Virus record (IMG/VR): IMGVR_UViG_3300031707_000204
Span: 1 to 22,026 of that record
DNA from: a virus
Length of the DNA stretch: 22,026 bases
Reading direction: 5' to 3' (one strand)
Both the position numbers and the translations under genes were made by a program. A model generated the notes under the pieces. The model had not been told where the DNA came from and did not search any database. It saw only the letters and a list, made by a program, of their open reading frames with translations. Shown here in pieces: positions 7,554-15,205 of the stretch; the stretch's first letter is position 1, and each line of letters opens with the position of its first letter.

Positions 7554-8588
7554 ATGACAATAGATAACGCGTTCCAAAAAAGCCTTTCCGGTGTACTTGA
7601 TTTTAAATTCGATTGGCGCGCAAAAACAAATGGCACAACAGGAGATGAAGAAGTCCAAGATTGGCTCTCTGTTGGAGAAACAATTTCAGCATATCAAATA
7701 ACTGTTGATAATTCTATTTCAACAGGAGGTTCTACAGTACGATTAGCATTTGACAGTGGTGCAAATTCACTTAATGCAATGTATACTCCTAGTGTAGTTT
7801 TAGGTGGTTCTGATGATAGGGCATATTTTAGTGGATCGCCTGTAAATGCATATGTTGATATTTATTCTGTTCCATTGAATACATTGTTTGATGGAAGAAA
7901 AGTCACGGCAGTTGTGCGTGGTAAAGTAAAATCTGCTGCTACATCTTGGTTGGATTCAAACAACCATATTCTTCTAGCTATTTATACTTCCCCATTCGGG
8001 AATGATATAACAATAGATATTGGAACGGATGGTTTGCTTGAATGGACTATGATGACCGGTGGATTTCCTGGTATAATAAAAAGACAAGTATCTGTAAGTG
8101 ATTTAGATTGGATGACGCTTGGATTAACTATATCACAAACTGCTGGAGAATTATGTGCTTACAAAGACGGTTTACAACAAGGCGCTCCTGTTACAGCGGG
8201 TATGAGTTGGTCAAATCCTTTGTGGGTAAATGGATGCTTTATTGGAGGCCCAAATTGGATAGGATGGGCCAGCGATTGTATTATTTCATTTGGCGTAGTT
8301 GCTACTTCTGCCCAAATGTTAGATATTTATACAAAGTTAGATTCTGGTATATTAACAAGTACCGACCTTGATATAATATTTGGTATTGATAATTATGCCG
8401 GGTGGAAATTAGACGAAGATTCTGGTATAAATATTGATAGTAGTTCTAAAACTGATTCTGATACCAGCATTACAGTGTGGTTAAGTGGAGGCGAAATTTT
8501 TAAAAATTATAAAGTTTCTTGTCGCATAACTACTTCTGCGAGTCGAACAGATGAACGAAGTATAATTGTAAGTGTCGTAGATCGTTAA
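7554..8588 (+). CDS. Fibre/neck-type virion protein split by an inserted lectin-like domain
   Basis: The 344-residue protein uses SD AAGGGAG (7539-7545), which lies within the end of the endonuclease gene. Residues about 8-56 (VLDFKFDW, then WLSVGETIS) and 299-344 (SITVWLSGG, then ITTSASRTDERSI, VSVVDR) look like the two halves of a small Ig-like phage protein of roughly 100-110 residues. Between them, about 57-298, sits a domain with LamG/concanavalin features: GRKVTAVVRGKV, WMTLGLTISQ, LCAYKDGLQQG, NGCFIGG and a closing helix near residue 255. Such domains bind sugars or act as spacers on virion surfaces. It most likely decorates tail or head and may touch host glycans. The family of each part is judged from motif memory; the split arrangement is visible in the sequence. 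Confidence 0.72.
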   Translation: MTIDNAFQKSLSGVLDFKFDWRAKTNGTTGDEEVQDWLSVGETISAYQITVDNSISTGGSTVRLAFDSGANSLNAMYTPSVVLGGSDDRAYFSGSPVNAYVDIYSVPLNTLFDGRKVTAVVRGKVKSAATSWLDSNNHILLAIYTSPFGNDITIDIGTDGLLEWTMMTGGFPGIIKRQVSVSDLDWMTLGLTISQTAGELCAYKDGLQQGAPVTAGMSWSNPLWVNGCFIGGPNWIGWASDCIISFGVVATSAQMLDIYTKLDSGILTSTDLDIIFGIDNYAGWKLDEDSGINIDSSSKTDSDTSITVWLSGGEIFKNYKVSCRITTSASRTDERSIIVSVVDR

Positions 8589-8648
8589 TTATAATAAAAT
8601 TTTGATTTTATATCCTTATATGATGAGGATGAAAAGGAGGATTATTTA

Positions 8649-9143
8649 ATGGCTTTAACTTTTATTCCAGGCGGGGCTGGAAGTTATTCTTGTATTAATT
8701 CCGATATTTCAAGCGGTTCTGTAACAGGAGCTAGATTTATTGGGGCAAAACTTTATGTAGAAGATACTGGCCTTTGGTATATTGTTTCAGCAAATGGAGG
8801 ATTAGTTCCATTTTCTCAGCAAGTAAATACTGGCCCTGATTTAGTAACAGGCGCAAAAACTTTAAATTTAACTTTGGCATCAGGAGCAGGACAAGCCCCC
8901 ATTGCTGATACTTCAAAAACCTTGGGTATTTATATTACTTCGTCTTCTGCTGCAATTATAGGATTAGAACCTGTTGCAATTGCTGCTGGTTCTGCTGCTG
9001 GTTCTGCTTTATCTGGAAGTTGGACTACTGGTATTCAGTCTCCTTCAGGAATTTGGAATTTTTATAATATTGGGTATGGGGTAAGTCGGATATTATATAT
9101 ACGTGCCGGTGCAAGCGATACATTTAAATTAATTCAAATGTAA
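8649..9143 (+). CDS. Small virion structural protein sharing its N-terminal domain with the 10592 gene
   Basis: This 164-residue protein has a strong SD (AAAGGAGG, 8633-8640). Its first 57 residues align without large gaps with those of the gene at 10592: MAL-IP, SY-C, DIS, IGA-LYV, WY-V and L-PF are shared. The remainder is Ala/Gly/Ser-rich beta sequence with no recognised motif. Sharing only the N-terminal part suggests a common attachment domain with different distal domains, as in phage fibres and decoration proteins. It lies at the end of the adhesin region, ahead of the membrane-protein pair. Exact location in the virion is unknown. Confidence 0.6.
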   Translation: MALTFIPGGAGSYSCINSDISSGSVTGARFIGAKLYVEDTGLWYIVSANGGLVPFSQQVNTGPDLVTGAKTLNLTLASGAGQAPIADTSKTLGIYITSSSAAIIGLEPVAIAAGSAAGSALSGSWTTGIQSPSGIWNFYNIGYGVSRILYIRAGASDTFKLIQM

Positions 9144-9195
9144 ATAAAACTCAGATTTTATTATTTTAAAATGTAAATATAAAGGAGGACAATGA

Positions 9196-9489
9196 ATGAA
9201 TTTTACAATACAGCCAGAAGATATTCCTTTTTTAATTGTGGTACTTACTGCGTTAGTAGCAATGATTTTTCAATTGGGCTTTATATTTACTAAACAAACA
9301 AGAAAAGCTAAAAAACCAATTCGTTTTATAACAATATTGTCTCTTTTATATATAATTATTTTTTATACTGGAGCAATTATACAAGATATGCCGTATTTAG
9401 GGCATGGATTGGTGGCATCTGTTGGATTTATATTTGTAATTATACCTCTTATTGCTGATTGCATTGCTGACTGGAGACGGGAAAAATGA
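9196..9489 (+). CDS. Three-helix membrane protein, holin candidate
   Basis: ATG 9196 has AAAGGAGG at 9181-9188. An ATG at 9192 is in another frame and soon terminates. The 97-residue product has three hydrophobic segments (about 10-32, 44-62 and 71-90), a basic loop between the first two (KQTRKAKKP) and a charged end (DWRREK). Size, helix number and the charged tail fit a phage holin, which opens the inner membrane to release lysin. No endolysin gene is in this window, so the call rests on topology and position. Its TGA stop overlaps the next ATG (ATGA), so the two are coupled. Confidence 0.5.
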   Translation: MNFTIQPEDIPFLIVVLTALVAMIFQLGFIFTKQTRKAKKPIRFITILSLLYIIIFYTGAIIQDMPYLGHGLVASVGFIFVIIPLIADCIADWRREK

Positions 9490-10127
9490 ATTATGAGTTT
9501 TTAACAATAATTGTAGCGATATTCATTGGAATTGCGAGTATTAGTACATCCATTCTTGTTGCTCTTAGTGGAGTAAAAAAGTCACAGATAACTAGTTTAA
9601 ATGAAACCGTTGCAACATTAGGAAAAGAGAATGAACGATTGCGAGAAGATGTTACTAAATTAGAAAATTATAATGAACAATTAAAAAATGAACGAGAAAC
9701 ATCAAGACAACTTAGACAAGAAAAAGAAAACAAATTATTTTCTAGTTTTGAAGAAAAAATAGCGAGTTTAACTAGAAGTATTGAATTTTTAGAAAAAGAA
9801 AATGCTGATTTAAAACAAAAAATTATTCAATTAGAAAAAGATTTTAAACTCCAAACAGATGTTTTAACAGAAACTATTAGGGTTTTAAAAAATGAAAATA
9901 CTCAATTGCGAGAGAATATTGTTAAATTAATAAATGATAATATCGAATTGAGAAAAGATTTAGAAACATCAAAAACTCATCGCACAGAAAGAGACAAAGA
10001 GATTGCCATTTTACAGGGCGATATAAGACAATTACAAATAACATTGGGAGAACGTAATTGTGAAATTGAAAAAATGGAAAAACAAATAGAAATTTTGCAA
10101 GATATAAATAAAGAAAATAAAATTTGA
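9486..10127 (+). CDS. Membrane-anchored long coiled-coil protein
   Basis: The 213-residue protein begins in a four-base ATGA overlap with the holin-like gene. One hydrophobic segment (about 5-29) is followed by about 180 residues of almost unbroken heptad-type helix, dense in Leu, Glu, Lys and Asn and free of Pro and Gly apart from a few Gly. It probably inserts by its N-terminus and projects a long coiled coil. Coupling to a holin-like gene hints at a lysis or envelope role, such as a spanin-like or holin-associated protein. There is no lipobox, and no family is recognised. A structural rod is the alternative. Confidence 0.6.
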   Translation: MNYEFLTIIVAIFIGIASISTSILVALSGVKKSQITSLNETVATLGKENERLREDVTKLENYNEQLKNERETSRQLRQEKENKLFSSFEEKIASLTRSIEFLEKENADLKQKIIQLEKDFKLQTDVLTETIRVLKNENTQLRENIVKLINDNIELRKDLETSKTHRTERDKEIAILQGDIRQLQITLGERNCEIEKMEKQIEILQDINKENKI

Positions 10128-10140
10128 AAGGTAGGTAATC

Positions 10141-10467
10141 ATGAGTAAAGATTTCTACTTTCAAGAAGGTGTTTTGAAAGAATTAAAAAAAATAAGAAAA
10201 TTATTAAAAAAGATATATGAAAAGGAGAAAAAAATGGATGCTGAATTAGAGGCCTTGATTGCCCAAGTTGCGATTACTCAGGGAATAGAACAAAGTGCGA
10301 TTGCTTTAATAGCTGGTATTGCCGCACAATTGGCAGACCTTGCCGAACAATTAGCCGATGAACCTGCTGAGGCTGCTAAAATTTTGGAATTATCGAATAG
10401 TTTGAAATCTAGTGGTGACGCTCTTGCTGCGGCTGTTGCTGCAAATCCACTTCCTCCAGTTGTTTAA
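10141..10467 (+). CDS. Small Ala-rich helical protein with two possible starts
   Basis: From ATG 10141 (SD AAAGGTAGG, about 10129-10137) the product has 108 residues. Its first 31 residues are strongly basic (KELKKIRKLLKKIYEKEKK). A second in-frame ATG at 10234 has its own SD (AAAAGGAG) and would give a 77-residue protein beginning MDAELEAL. The core is Ala/Leu/Glu-rich helix with heptad spacing, ending in the Pro-rich ANPLPPVV. Short helical proteins of this kind with a Pro-rich end are common between tail and lysis genes in phages. The function is unknown. It may use both starts, a long basic form and a short acidic one. Confidence 0.55.
   Translation: MSKDFYFQEGVLKELKKIRKLLKKIYEKEKKMDAELEALIAQVAITQGIEQSAIALIAGIAAQLADLAEQLADEPAEAAKILELSNSLKSSGDALAAAVAANPLPPVV
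10220..10236 (+). promoter_or_regulatory. Internal ribosome-binding site and ATG inside the 10141 gene
   Basis: AAAAGGAGA (10220-10228) lies five to six bases before an in-frame ATG (10234-10236). Spacing and strength are equal to or better than the upstream start. The SD-like string also encodes Lys and Glu residues, so it could be incidental. Confidence 0.4.
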
Positions 10468-10479
10468 TATTTTTGCCTC

Positions 10480-10508
10480 TTGACAAAAATAAAAAAGTAT
10501 GATATACT
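10480..10508 (+). promoter_or_regulatory. Near-consensus sigma70 promoter with extended -10
   Basis: TTGACA (10480-10485) is separated by exactly 17 bases from TATACT (10503-10508). The -10 is preceded by TG-n (TGA, 10500-10502). A TATAAT follows at 10508-10513. Initiation is expected near 10514-10516 (GGG), at the start of the palindrome. This is by far the best promoter in the window and points at the gene at 10592 and those beyond. It lies in a 124-base gap after the helical protein. Confidence 0.8.
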
Positions 10509-10554
10509 ATAATGGGCAGGGTATATAAGTATACTTATATACCTACCCATTATA
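10508..10554 (+). repeat. Large near-perfect palindrome overlapping the promoter start site
   Basis: TATAATGGG (10508-10516) pairs with CCCATTATA (10546-10554). After one mismatch, AGG (10518-10520) pairs with CCT (10542-10544). After a bulged G, TATATAAG (10522-10529) pairs with CTTATATA (10534-10541) around a TATA loop. The central 24 bases (10520-10543) minus the bulge form an almost exact palindrome. In RNA this makes about 20 base pairs right at the 5' end of the expected transcript. In DNA it could be an operator. It may also end upstream transcription. Confidence 0.75.
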
Positions 10555-10591
10555 ATAAAATTTTCTCGGAAGAGGAGGAAGGAGAGAATAT

Positions 10592-11281
10592 ATGGCTTTA
10601 ATAGTAATTCCAGATAAACATATTTCTTATCAGTGTTTAAGTACTGATATTTCTGGTAGTAAAGTTCCGAATGCTTCTTATATTGGTGCAAGCTTGTATG
10701 TATCAGATTGGGATAGATGGTATAGAGTTTTAGATGATTTAAGTTTATCCCCGTTTAATTATTATGATGTAGATAATATTACAGGAGCTATAAAAACAAT
10801 AGATTTTGCACATCATGAAGTACATGATGGAGATTCTTATATGTATCATGATGTTGTTACTATGGGTAGTGGGAGTGTTGTAGAATATATGATTATAACT
10901 CCCAATACGAGTGAATGGGCGCATCTTGGTCATAGTCTTGATTCAGTCGGGCCTATTACGACGGAAGTTATAGAGGCTTCTGGTAGCAGAAGTGGTAGTA
11001 CAATTCAGGTAACATATAATAGAAATAGAAATTCAACTAATGTACCCGGAGTTAAAGTTTATAAAATTACAACTGGATCAGAGACTATTACGGGGTCAAG
11101 AATTGTTTGGTGGTCTGGTGGTACAGATACCAATAAAACTACTAATGGTACGCAGGTTGGTTCAGCAAATGAAAAAATATTAAAGCAAAATACCAGATAT
11201 ATTTATCGTCTTACTTCTGGTATGGCATCTAATGTTGTTTCTATTTCTTTGGATTGGTACGAACATACTAATAGATTTTAA
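10592..11281 (+). CDS. Virion structural protein with HHE-H motif
   Basis: The 229-residue product has a very strong SD (GAGGAGGAAGGAG, 10573-10585) and follows the only clear promoter. The N-terminal 57 residues match those of the 8649 gene. The next part has the DFAHHEVHDGDSY motif, then WAHLG, then NRNRNS, then a closing WYEH, a recurrent layout in beta-rich phage structural proteins near capsid or tail genes. No enzyme motif is seen. With the preceding strong promoter and SD this looks built for high output, suiting a decoration or fibre protein made in many copies. An individually expressed accessory gene (moron) is also possible. Confidence 0.62.
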   Translation: MALIVIPDKHISYQCLSTDISGSKVPNASYIGASLYVSDWDRWYRVLDDLSLSPFNYYDVDNITGAIKTIDFAHHEVHDGDSYMYHDVVTMGSGSVVEYMIITPNTSEWAHLGHSLDSVGPITTEVIEASGSRSGSTIQVTYNRNRNSTNVPGVKVYKITTGSETITGSRIVWWSGGTDTNKTTNGTQVGSANEKILKQNTRYIYRLTSGMASNVVSISLDWYEHTNRF

Positions 11282-11294
11282 AAAAAAGGACATT

Positions 11295-12242
11295 ATGGAT
11301 TCATTATTATTTAATGAAATTGTAGAACGAAAGAGAACTAAACAACCGCATGATCATTTTTGGCCCGAACTAGCAAAAGAATATGGATTTTCTTCACCAG
11401 AGGCTTTGCGCTCGTCATATAGGCGAATGAGAAAGAACTTGGGAGGGGCAACCAGGGAGGAGAAAGCCCCTCAAAATATAAAAATATTAATTTTTGATAT
11501 TGAAACTGCTCCGATGCTTTGCTATACATTTGATTTATGGGATCAAAACATCGGAGTAGATCAAATTGTTTCTGATTCTTTTCTTATTTCCTGGTCTGCA
11601 AAAATGCTGAATGAATCTAAAATTTATTCCGATGTGCTTACTTCTGAGGAAGCCATAGCGGGAAATGATTATAGAATTGTAAAAAGTATATGGGAATTAT
11701 TAAATACTTGTCAGATATTAATTGGACAAAATATTAGAGACTTCGATTTAAAAAAGTTGAACGTTCGATTCCTATATTATGACATTCCTCCAATTTCTAG
11801 AAGTCAAATTATTGATACTTTAGTTATTGCAAAACAGAATTTTGCATTTCCTTCGAATTCTCTCAAATATTTAAATAATTTTTTGGGTATAAAACAAAAA
11901 ATAGCCAATGAGGGATTTATGCTTTGGCGTAAATGTATGCAAGGTGATGAAAAAGCATTAAAAAAGATGGATAAATATTGCAAGGGAGATATCGCCGCCA
12001 CAGAAGATTTATATTATCGTATTCGCCCATTTATTAAAGGACATCCCAATTTAGCATTATATTTTGAATCAAATGAATCTCGTTGCCCAAACTGTAGTGG
12101 ACTTGATTTAAAAGCCGAAGGAATTTATTTTACTCCTGCTGGTAAATGGACTTCTTTAAGATGCAATGAATGTGGAGCATTAAGTAGATCAAAACAAAAT
12201 TTACTTAGTGTTGAAAAGAGAAAAACATTAAAGGTGAATTAA
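11295..12242 (+). CDS. DnaQ-like 3'-5' exonuclease with zinc ribbon, upstream of terminase
   Basis: The frame is open from 11232, but ATG 11295 has SD AAAGGA (11285-11290) and lies clear of the upstream gene; this gives 315 residues. Residues about 18-48 look like a helix-turn-helix. The exonuclease core carries motif I FDIE (D68, E70), motif II QNIRDFD (D151, or D149) and motif III Y228-x3-D232, making it a DEDDy-type nuclease. A C-terminal zinc ribbon (C264-x2-C267, C290-x2-C293) follows. It should remove nucleotides from DNA or RNA 3' ends with metal ions. Its stop overlaps the next ATG by one base, and that gene overlaps terL likewise, so it is translated with the packaging genes. A role in end processing, recombination or packaging is inferred. 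Confidence 0.8.
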   Translation: MDSLLFNEIVERKRTKQPHDHFWPELAKEYGFSSPEALRSSYRRMRKNLGGATREEKAPQNIKILIFDIETAPMLCYTFDLWDQNIGVDQIVSDSFLISWSAKMLNESKIYSDVLTSEEAIAGNDYRIVKSIWELLNTCQILIGQNIRDFDLKKLNVRFLYYDIPPISRSQIIDTLVIAKQNFAFPSNSLKYLNNFLGIKQKIANEGFMLWRKCMQGDEKALKKMDKYCKGDIAATEDLYYRIRPFIKGHPNLALYFESNESRCPNCSGLDLKAEGIYFTPAGKWTSLRCNECGALSRSKQNLLSVEKRKTLKVN

Positions 12243-13255
12243 TGTCAGATATAATTATTCCCAAAAGAGGAAATAGGGCAGGAATAAAAGATGGTAAACG
12301 TGTTGCAAGAGTTAAAGATGTGCCTATCCCTGCCAAACTAAGCAATGTAAAAGTTATTTATTGTAGAAAATGCATGAAGAAATCAGCAGCAAAGAATTTT
12401 TATGAAGCTACAGATATTTTTCTTGACAGCAATGGTAAAATGAGCATATGTAAATACTGCATAGAAGATATGTATCAAAGATTTATGCTTTCTGAAGGTT
12501 CTATAGATAGAGCAATTTTAAAACTTTGTAAAGTTCTAAATGTAAAATTTGATGGAAATGCTTTAGAAACAACAATGGGATTTATCGAAAGGTTAGAAAG
12601 TAAAGGAAAAATTACCGAATCGACTTTTGGGATATATCGAAGAAGTATAAAAGATGGTGGAAAAAATGCTTTAGGTAATCCTATAGATTCTACTTATGTT
12701 GAAACAGCACGATATTTACCCGATGATAGTTTGGTAGATTATGAACAAACTGATTTAGATTATTTAGCTAAATTTTGGGGTACTAATTTTACTGCTGAAG
12801 ATTATGAATTTTTGGAAGAGATTTTTTCTGAATGGAAAAAAACTCATAAATGTGATACTAGAGCAGAAGAAACTTTGTTGAAAGAAATTTGTCATGTAGA
12901 ATTAAAGATTAGAAAAGCAAGAATAGAAGATAAATCAACAGCGTCGTTAGTAAAAGAATTACAAGATTTGATGAAAACTGCTAATGTTGATCCTGCTAAA
13001 GCTGCTATTGCGGGAGCGGGGAAAAGTCAAGATACGTTTTCTTCGTTTATAAAAACAATAGAAGAAAATGAACCTGCTGATTTTTATAAAGATAAAGATT
13101 TATTTAAAGATTTTTTTAATATTGATTGGTATTTCAAAAAATATATAACTCGTCCTCTCAAAAATTTTCTTTTACAATCGAGAGACTTTAATGTTGAAAC
13201 GGAAGATGACGAAGATGAGTTTGATATTTCTGAAGTAAATGAGGAAGAATTATAA
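12242..13255 (+). CDS. terS: Putative terminase small subunit with N-terminal zinc finger
   Basis: The 337-residue protein begins in a one-base overlap (TAATG) with the exonuclease and ends in another with the large terminase. An N-terminal four-cysteine finger (C41-x2-C44, C70-x2-C73) would bind DNA or RNA. A central part (about 170-250) is helical, with DLDYLAKFW, FTAEDYEFLEEIF and ETLLKEICHVELKIRKA. The C-terminus is very acidic (EDDEDEFDISEVNEEEL), which may contact the large subunit. The small subunit recognises the packaging start on phage DNA and regulates the motor. The call rests mainly on position and helical layout, since small terminases are poorly conserved. It is longer than most. 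Confidence 0.65.
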   Translation: MSDIIIPKRGNRAGIKDGKRVARVKDVPIPAKLSNVKVIYCRKCMKKSAAKNFYEATDIFLDSNGKMSICKYCIEDMYQRFMLSEGSIDRAILKLCKVLNVKFDGNALETTMGFIERLESKGKITESTFGIYRRSIKDGGKNALGNPIDSTYVETARYLPDDSLVDYEQTDLDYLAKFWGTNFTAEDYEFLEEIFSEWKKTHKCDTRAEETLLKEICHVELKIRKARIEDKSTASLVKELQDLMKTANVDPAKAAIAGAGKSQDTFSSFIKTIEENEPADFYKDKDLFKDFFNIDWYFKKYITRPLKNFLLQSRDFNVETEDDEDEFDISEVNEEEL

Positions 13256-15087
13256 TGCCGGGAAGCGCACGACCATACCAAAACGATTTAAGAAAATATG
13301 CAAAAACGGGAGATATATTTAGAACTTCTAAAGATATGATTCGCCATAGGGAAATGGATTTTCAAAGAACTAAAAGATATAAAGCGTGGATCACCTTTTT
13401 CAGAAGAAATCCGGTAGCCCTAATTGAAACTTACTTTGGTATTCATTTACATCCTTTTCAAATATTAATGATTTGGGTTTTACAACGTAGTAATTTAGCG
13501 TATATAGTTGCAGCAAGAGCAGCAAGCAAAACTTGGATTATTGCAGTTTGGGCATTGACATTAGCTGTTTTATATCCTGGTATAAAGATTGTTGTTTGCG
13601 CTAAAACAATAAAACAAGGCGGTATTTTATTAAGTGAAAAGCTAACTGCTTTGCGAGATACTTATCCTAATGTAGCCAGAGAAATAAAGCAAATTGTAAT
13701 GAATTCTAATGATCAAATAGCTTTGTTTCATTGCGGAAGTAGTATAAAAGTTGTACCATCAACTGATAGTGCGAGAGGCAACAGGGCCAATTATATTATT
13801 ATCGAAGAAGCCCGATTAGTTCCGAAAGAAATTCTTGAATCGGTAATTAAACCTTTTTTGGAAGTTAGAAATCCTCCTTATCGTTTAAAACCAGAATATG
13901 CAAATGATTCTTTATTGAAGGAAGAAGGAACAATATCTTATATTACTTCAGCTTGGTATACGGCAGAATATTGGTATGAATATGTAAAGACTTGTATAAA
14001 AAGAATGGTCAGAGGAGATGAAACTGCTAATTTCTTAGCATTTGATTATTTGATTACGATTTTCCATAATATTAAGACAGAAGAAATGATTAAGAATGAA
14101 ATGTCTGATATGGATGCTGTTTCTGTACAAATGGAATATTATAATATTCCTTCTGGCGCAAGTGGCAAATCTTATTTTAAACCCATTTTGTTTCCAAGAA
14201 ATATTAAAAAAGCTTGGTATCCTCAAAAAGAAGATACTTATAATGCAAAACATAATCCTTATGATATAAAAAAGGTTGATGGAGAAATAAGAATTATTTC
14301 GGTTGATGTCGCTGCCAGAGCAAATAGAGTAAACGATCAAACTATTATATCTCCAATCAGAATGATTCCTCTTTTAGGTAAAGGATATAATCGTCAACTG
14401 TCTTATATGGAATCTCATAAAGGTTCTAATACTTTAACACAGGCTAAAAGAATTAAAGAAATATTTTTTGATCTTGATGCTAATTATTTAGTACTTGACT
14501 TACAAAATATCGGAATCGGAATTTTTGACGCATTAAGTCAAGTTACAATGGATGATGAAAGAGGAATAACTTTTCCTGCTATGACAGTAGTGGGAGGAGA
14601 ATTTGAAATTGTTGAACAAAAATTACGAGACGAATTGAGAAATAGAACTTTAGGAGTTGGGGCAATTCCAGTAATATTTCCTATTTTAGCTAGTCAAAAT
14701 TTAAATAGTCAAATTGCAGTTGCTTTTAGATCATCTTTACAAAAGAAAATGTGGAATTTTCTTAATGATGATGGGAGTGCCGAGGACTATTTAATAAAAT
14801 CTAATAAGGAATTTACTTCAAATCCAAATGATTCTTCTTTATTTTCATTTTTTCTCAATCCTTTTGTGCAAACAGGATTATTTATTTCGGAATGTATTAA
14901 TCTTGATATGAGTTTGGTAAATGGATTAATTAAATTAACTGAAAAACCAGGATGTTATAAAGATAGATATAGTTCTGTAAGTTATGCTAATTGGATAATA
15001 CATAATGCTTTTGATCCCTCATTATTAAAGGAAAATGTTGAAGATGATGAATGGTCTATAATAAGTGGATTGACAATGTTTGTCTAA
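13255..15087 (+). CDS. terL: Terminase large subunit (ATPase-nuclease packaging motor)
   Basis: The 610-residue protein has both terminase domains. The N-terminal ATPase shows a Walker A-like loop AARAASKT (86-93), a Walker B YIIIEEA (180-186, Glu184-Glu185) and a coupling TSA motif (231-233). The C-terminal RNase H-fold nuclease has three acidic sites: D351 (SVDVA), D415 (LVLDLQN) and D570 (YKDRYSS). It threads concatemeric DNA into the prohead through the portal using ATP and cuts it at the end. Size matches the family. Walker A lacks the classical Gly before Lys (Ser91 instead) and Walker B has Glu for Asp. Such variants occur in phage terminases, so I regard it as active. It starts in a one-base overlap with the small subunit. 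Confidence 0.92.
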   Translation: MPGSARPYQNDLRKYAKTGDIFRTSKDMIRHREMDFQRTKRYKAWITFFRRNPVALIETYFGIHLHPFQILMIWVLQRSNLAYIVAARAASKTWIIAVWALTLAVLYPGIKIVVCAKTIKQGGILLSEKLTALRDTYPNVAREIKQIVMNSNDQIALFHCGSSIKVVPSTDSARGNRANYIIIEEARLVPKEILESVIKPFLEVRNPPYRLKPEYANDSLLKEEGTISYITSAWYTAEYWYEYVKTCIKRMVRGDETANFLAFDYLITIFHNIKTEEMIKNEMSDMDAVSVQMEYYNIPSGASGKSYFKPILFPRNIKKAWYPQKEDTYNAKHNPYDIKKVDGEIRIISVDVAARANRVNDQTIISPIRMIPLLGKGYNRQLSYMESHKGSNTLTQAKRIKEIFFDLDANYLVLDLQNIGIGIFDALSQVTMDDERGITFPAMTVVGGEFEIVEQKLRDELRNRTLGVGAIPVIFPILASQNLNSQIAVAFRSSLQKKMWNFLNDDGSAEDYLIKSNKEFTSNPNDSSLFSFFLNPFVQTGLFISECINLDMSLVNGLIKLTEKPGCYKDRYSSVSYANWIIHNAFDPSLLKENVEDDEWSIISGLTMFV

Positions 15088-15166
15088 TTGGATGGATAGA
15101 TTATTTAAATGATTCGAAGCGTTTATATAATTGAAAGGGATTTCCTTCCTAATCCTTTCCATCCGA
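15088..15166 (+). repeat. Inverted repeat in the terminase-endonuclease gap
   Basis: TTGGATGGA (15088-15096), right after the terminase stop, pairs with TCCATCCGA (15158-15166), nine pairs including one G-T. A smaller stem inside joins AAGG-AT near 15134-15141 with ATCCTT (15152-15157). A near-direct repeat of TATAA(A)TTGAAAGG occurs at about 15125-15138 and 15183-15196. The structure could end or process terminase mRNA, or be the scar of endonuclease gene insertion. Confidence 0.4.
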
Positions 15167-15205
15167 GTTTATTTAGGAAGAATATAAATTGAAAGGAAGG
15201 ATAAA

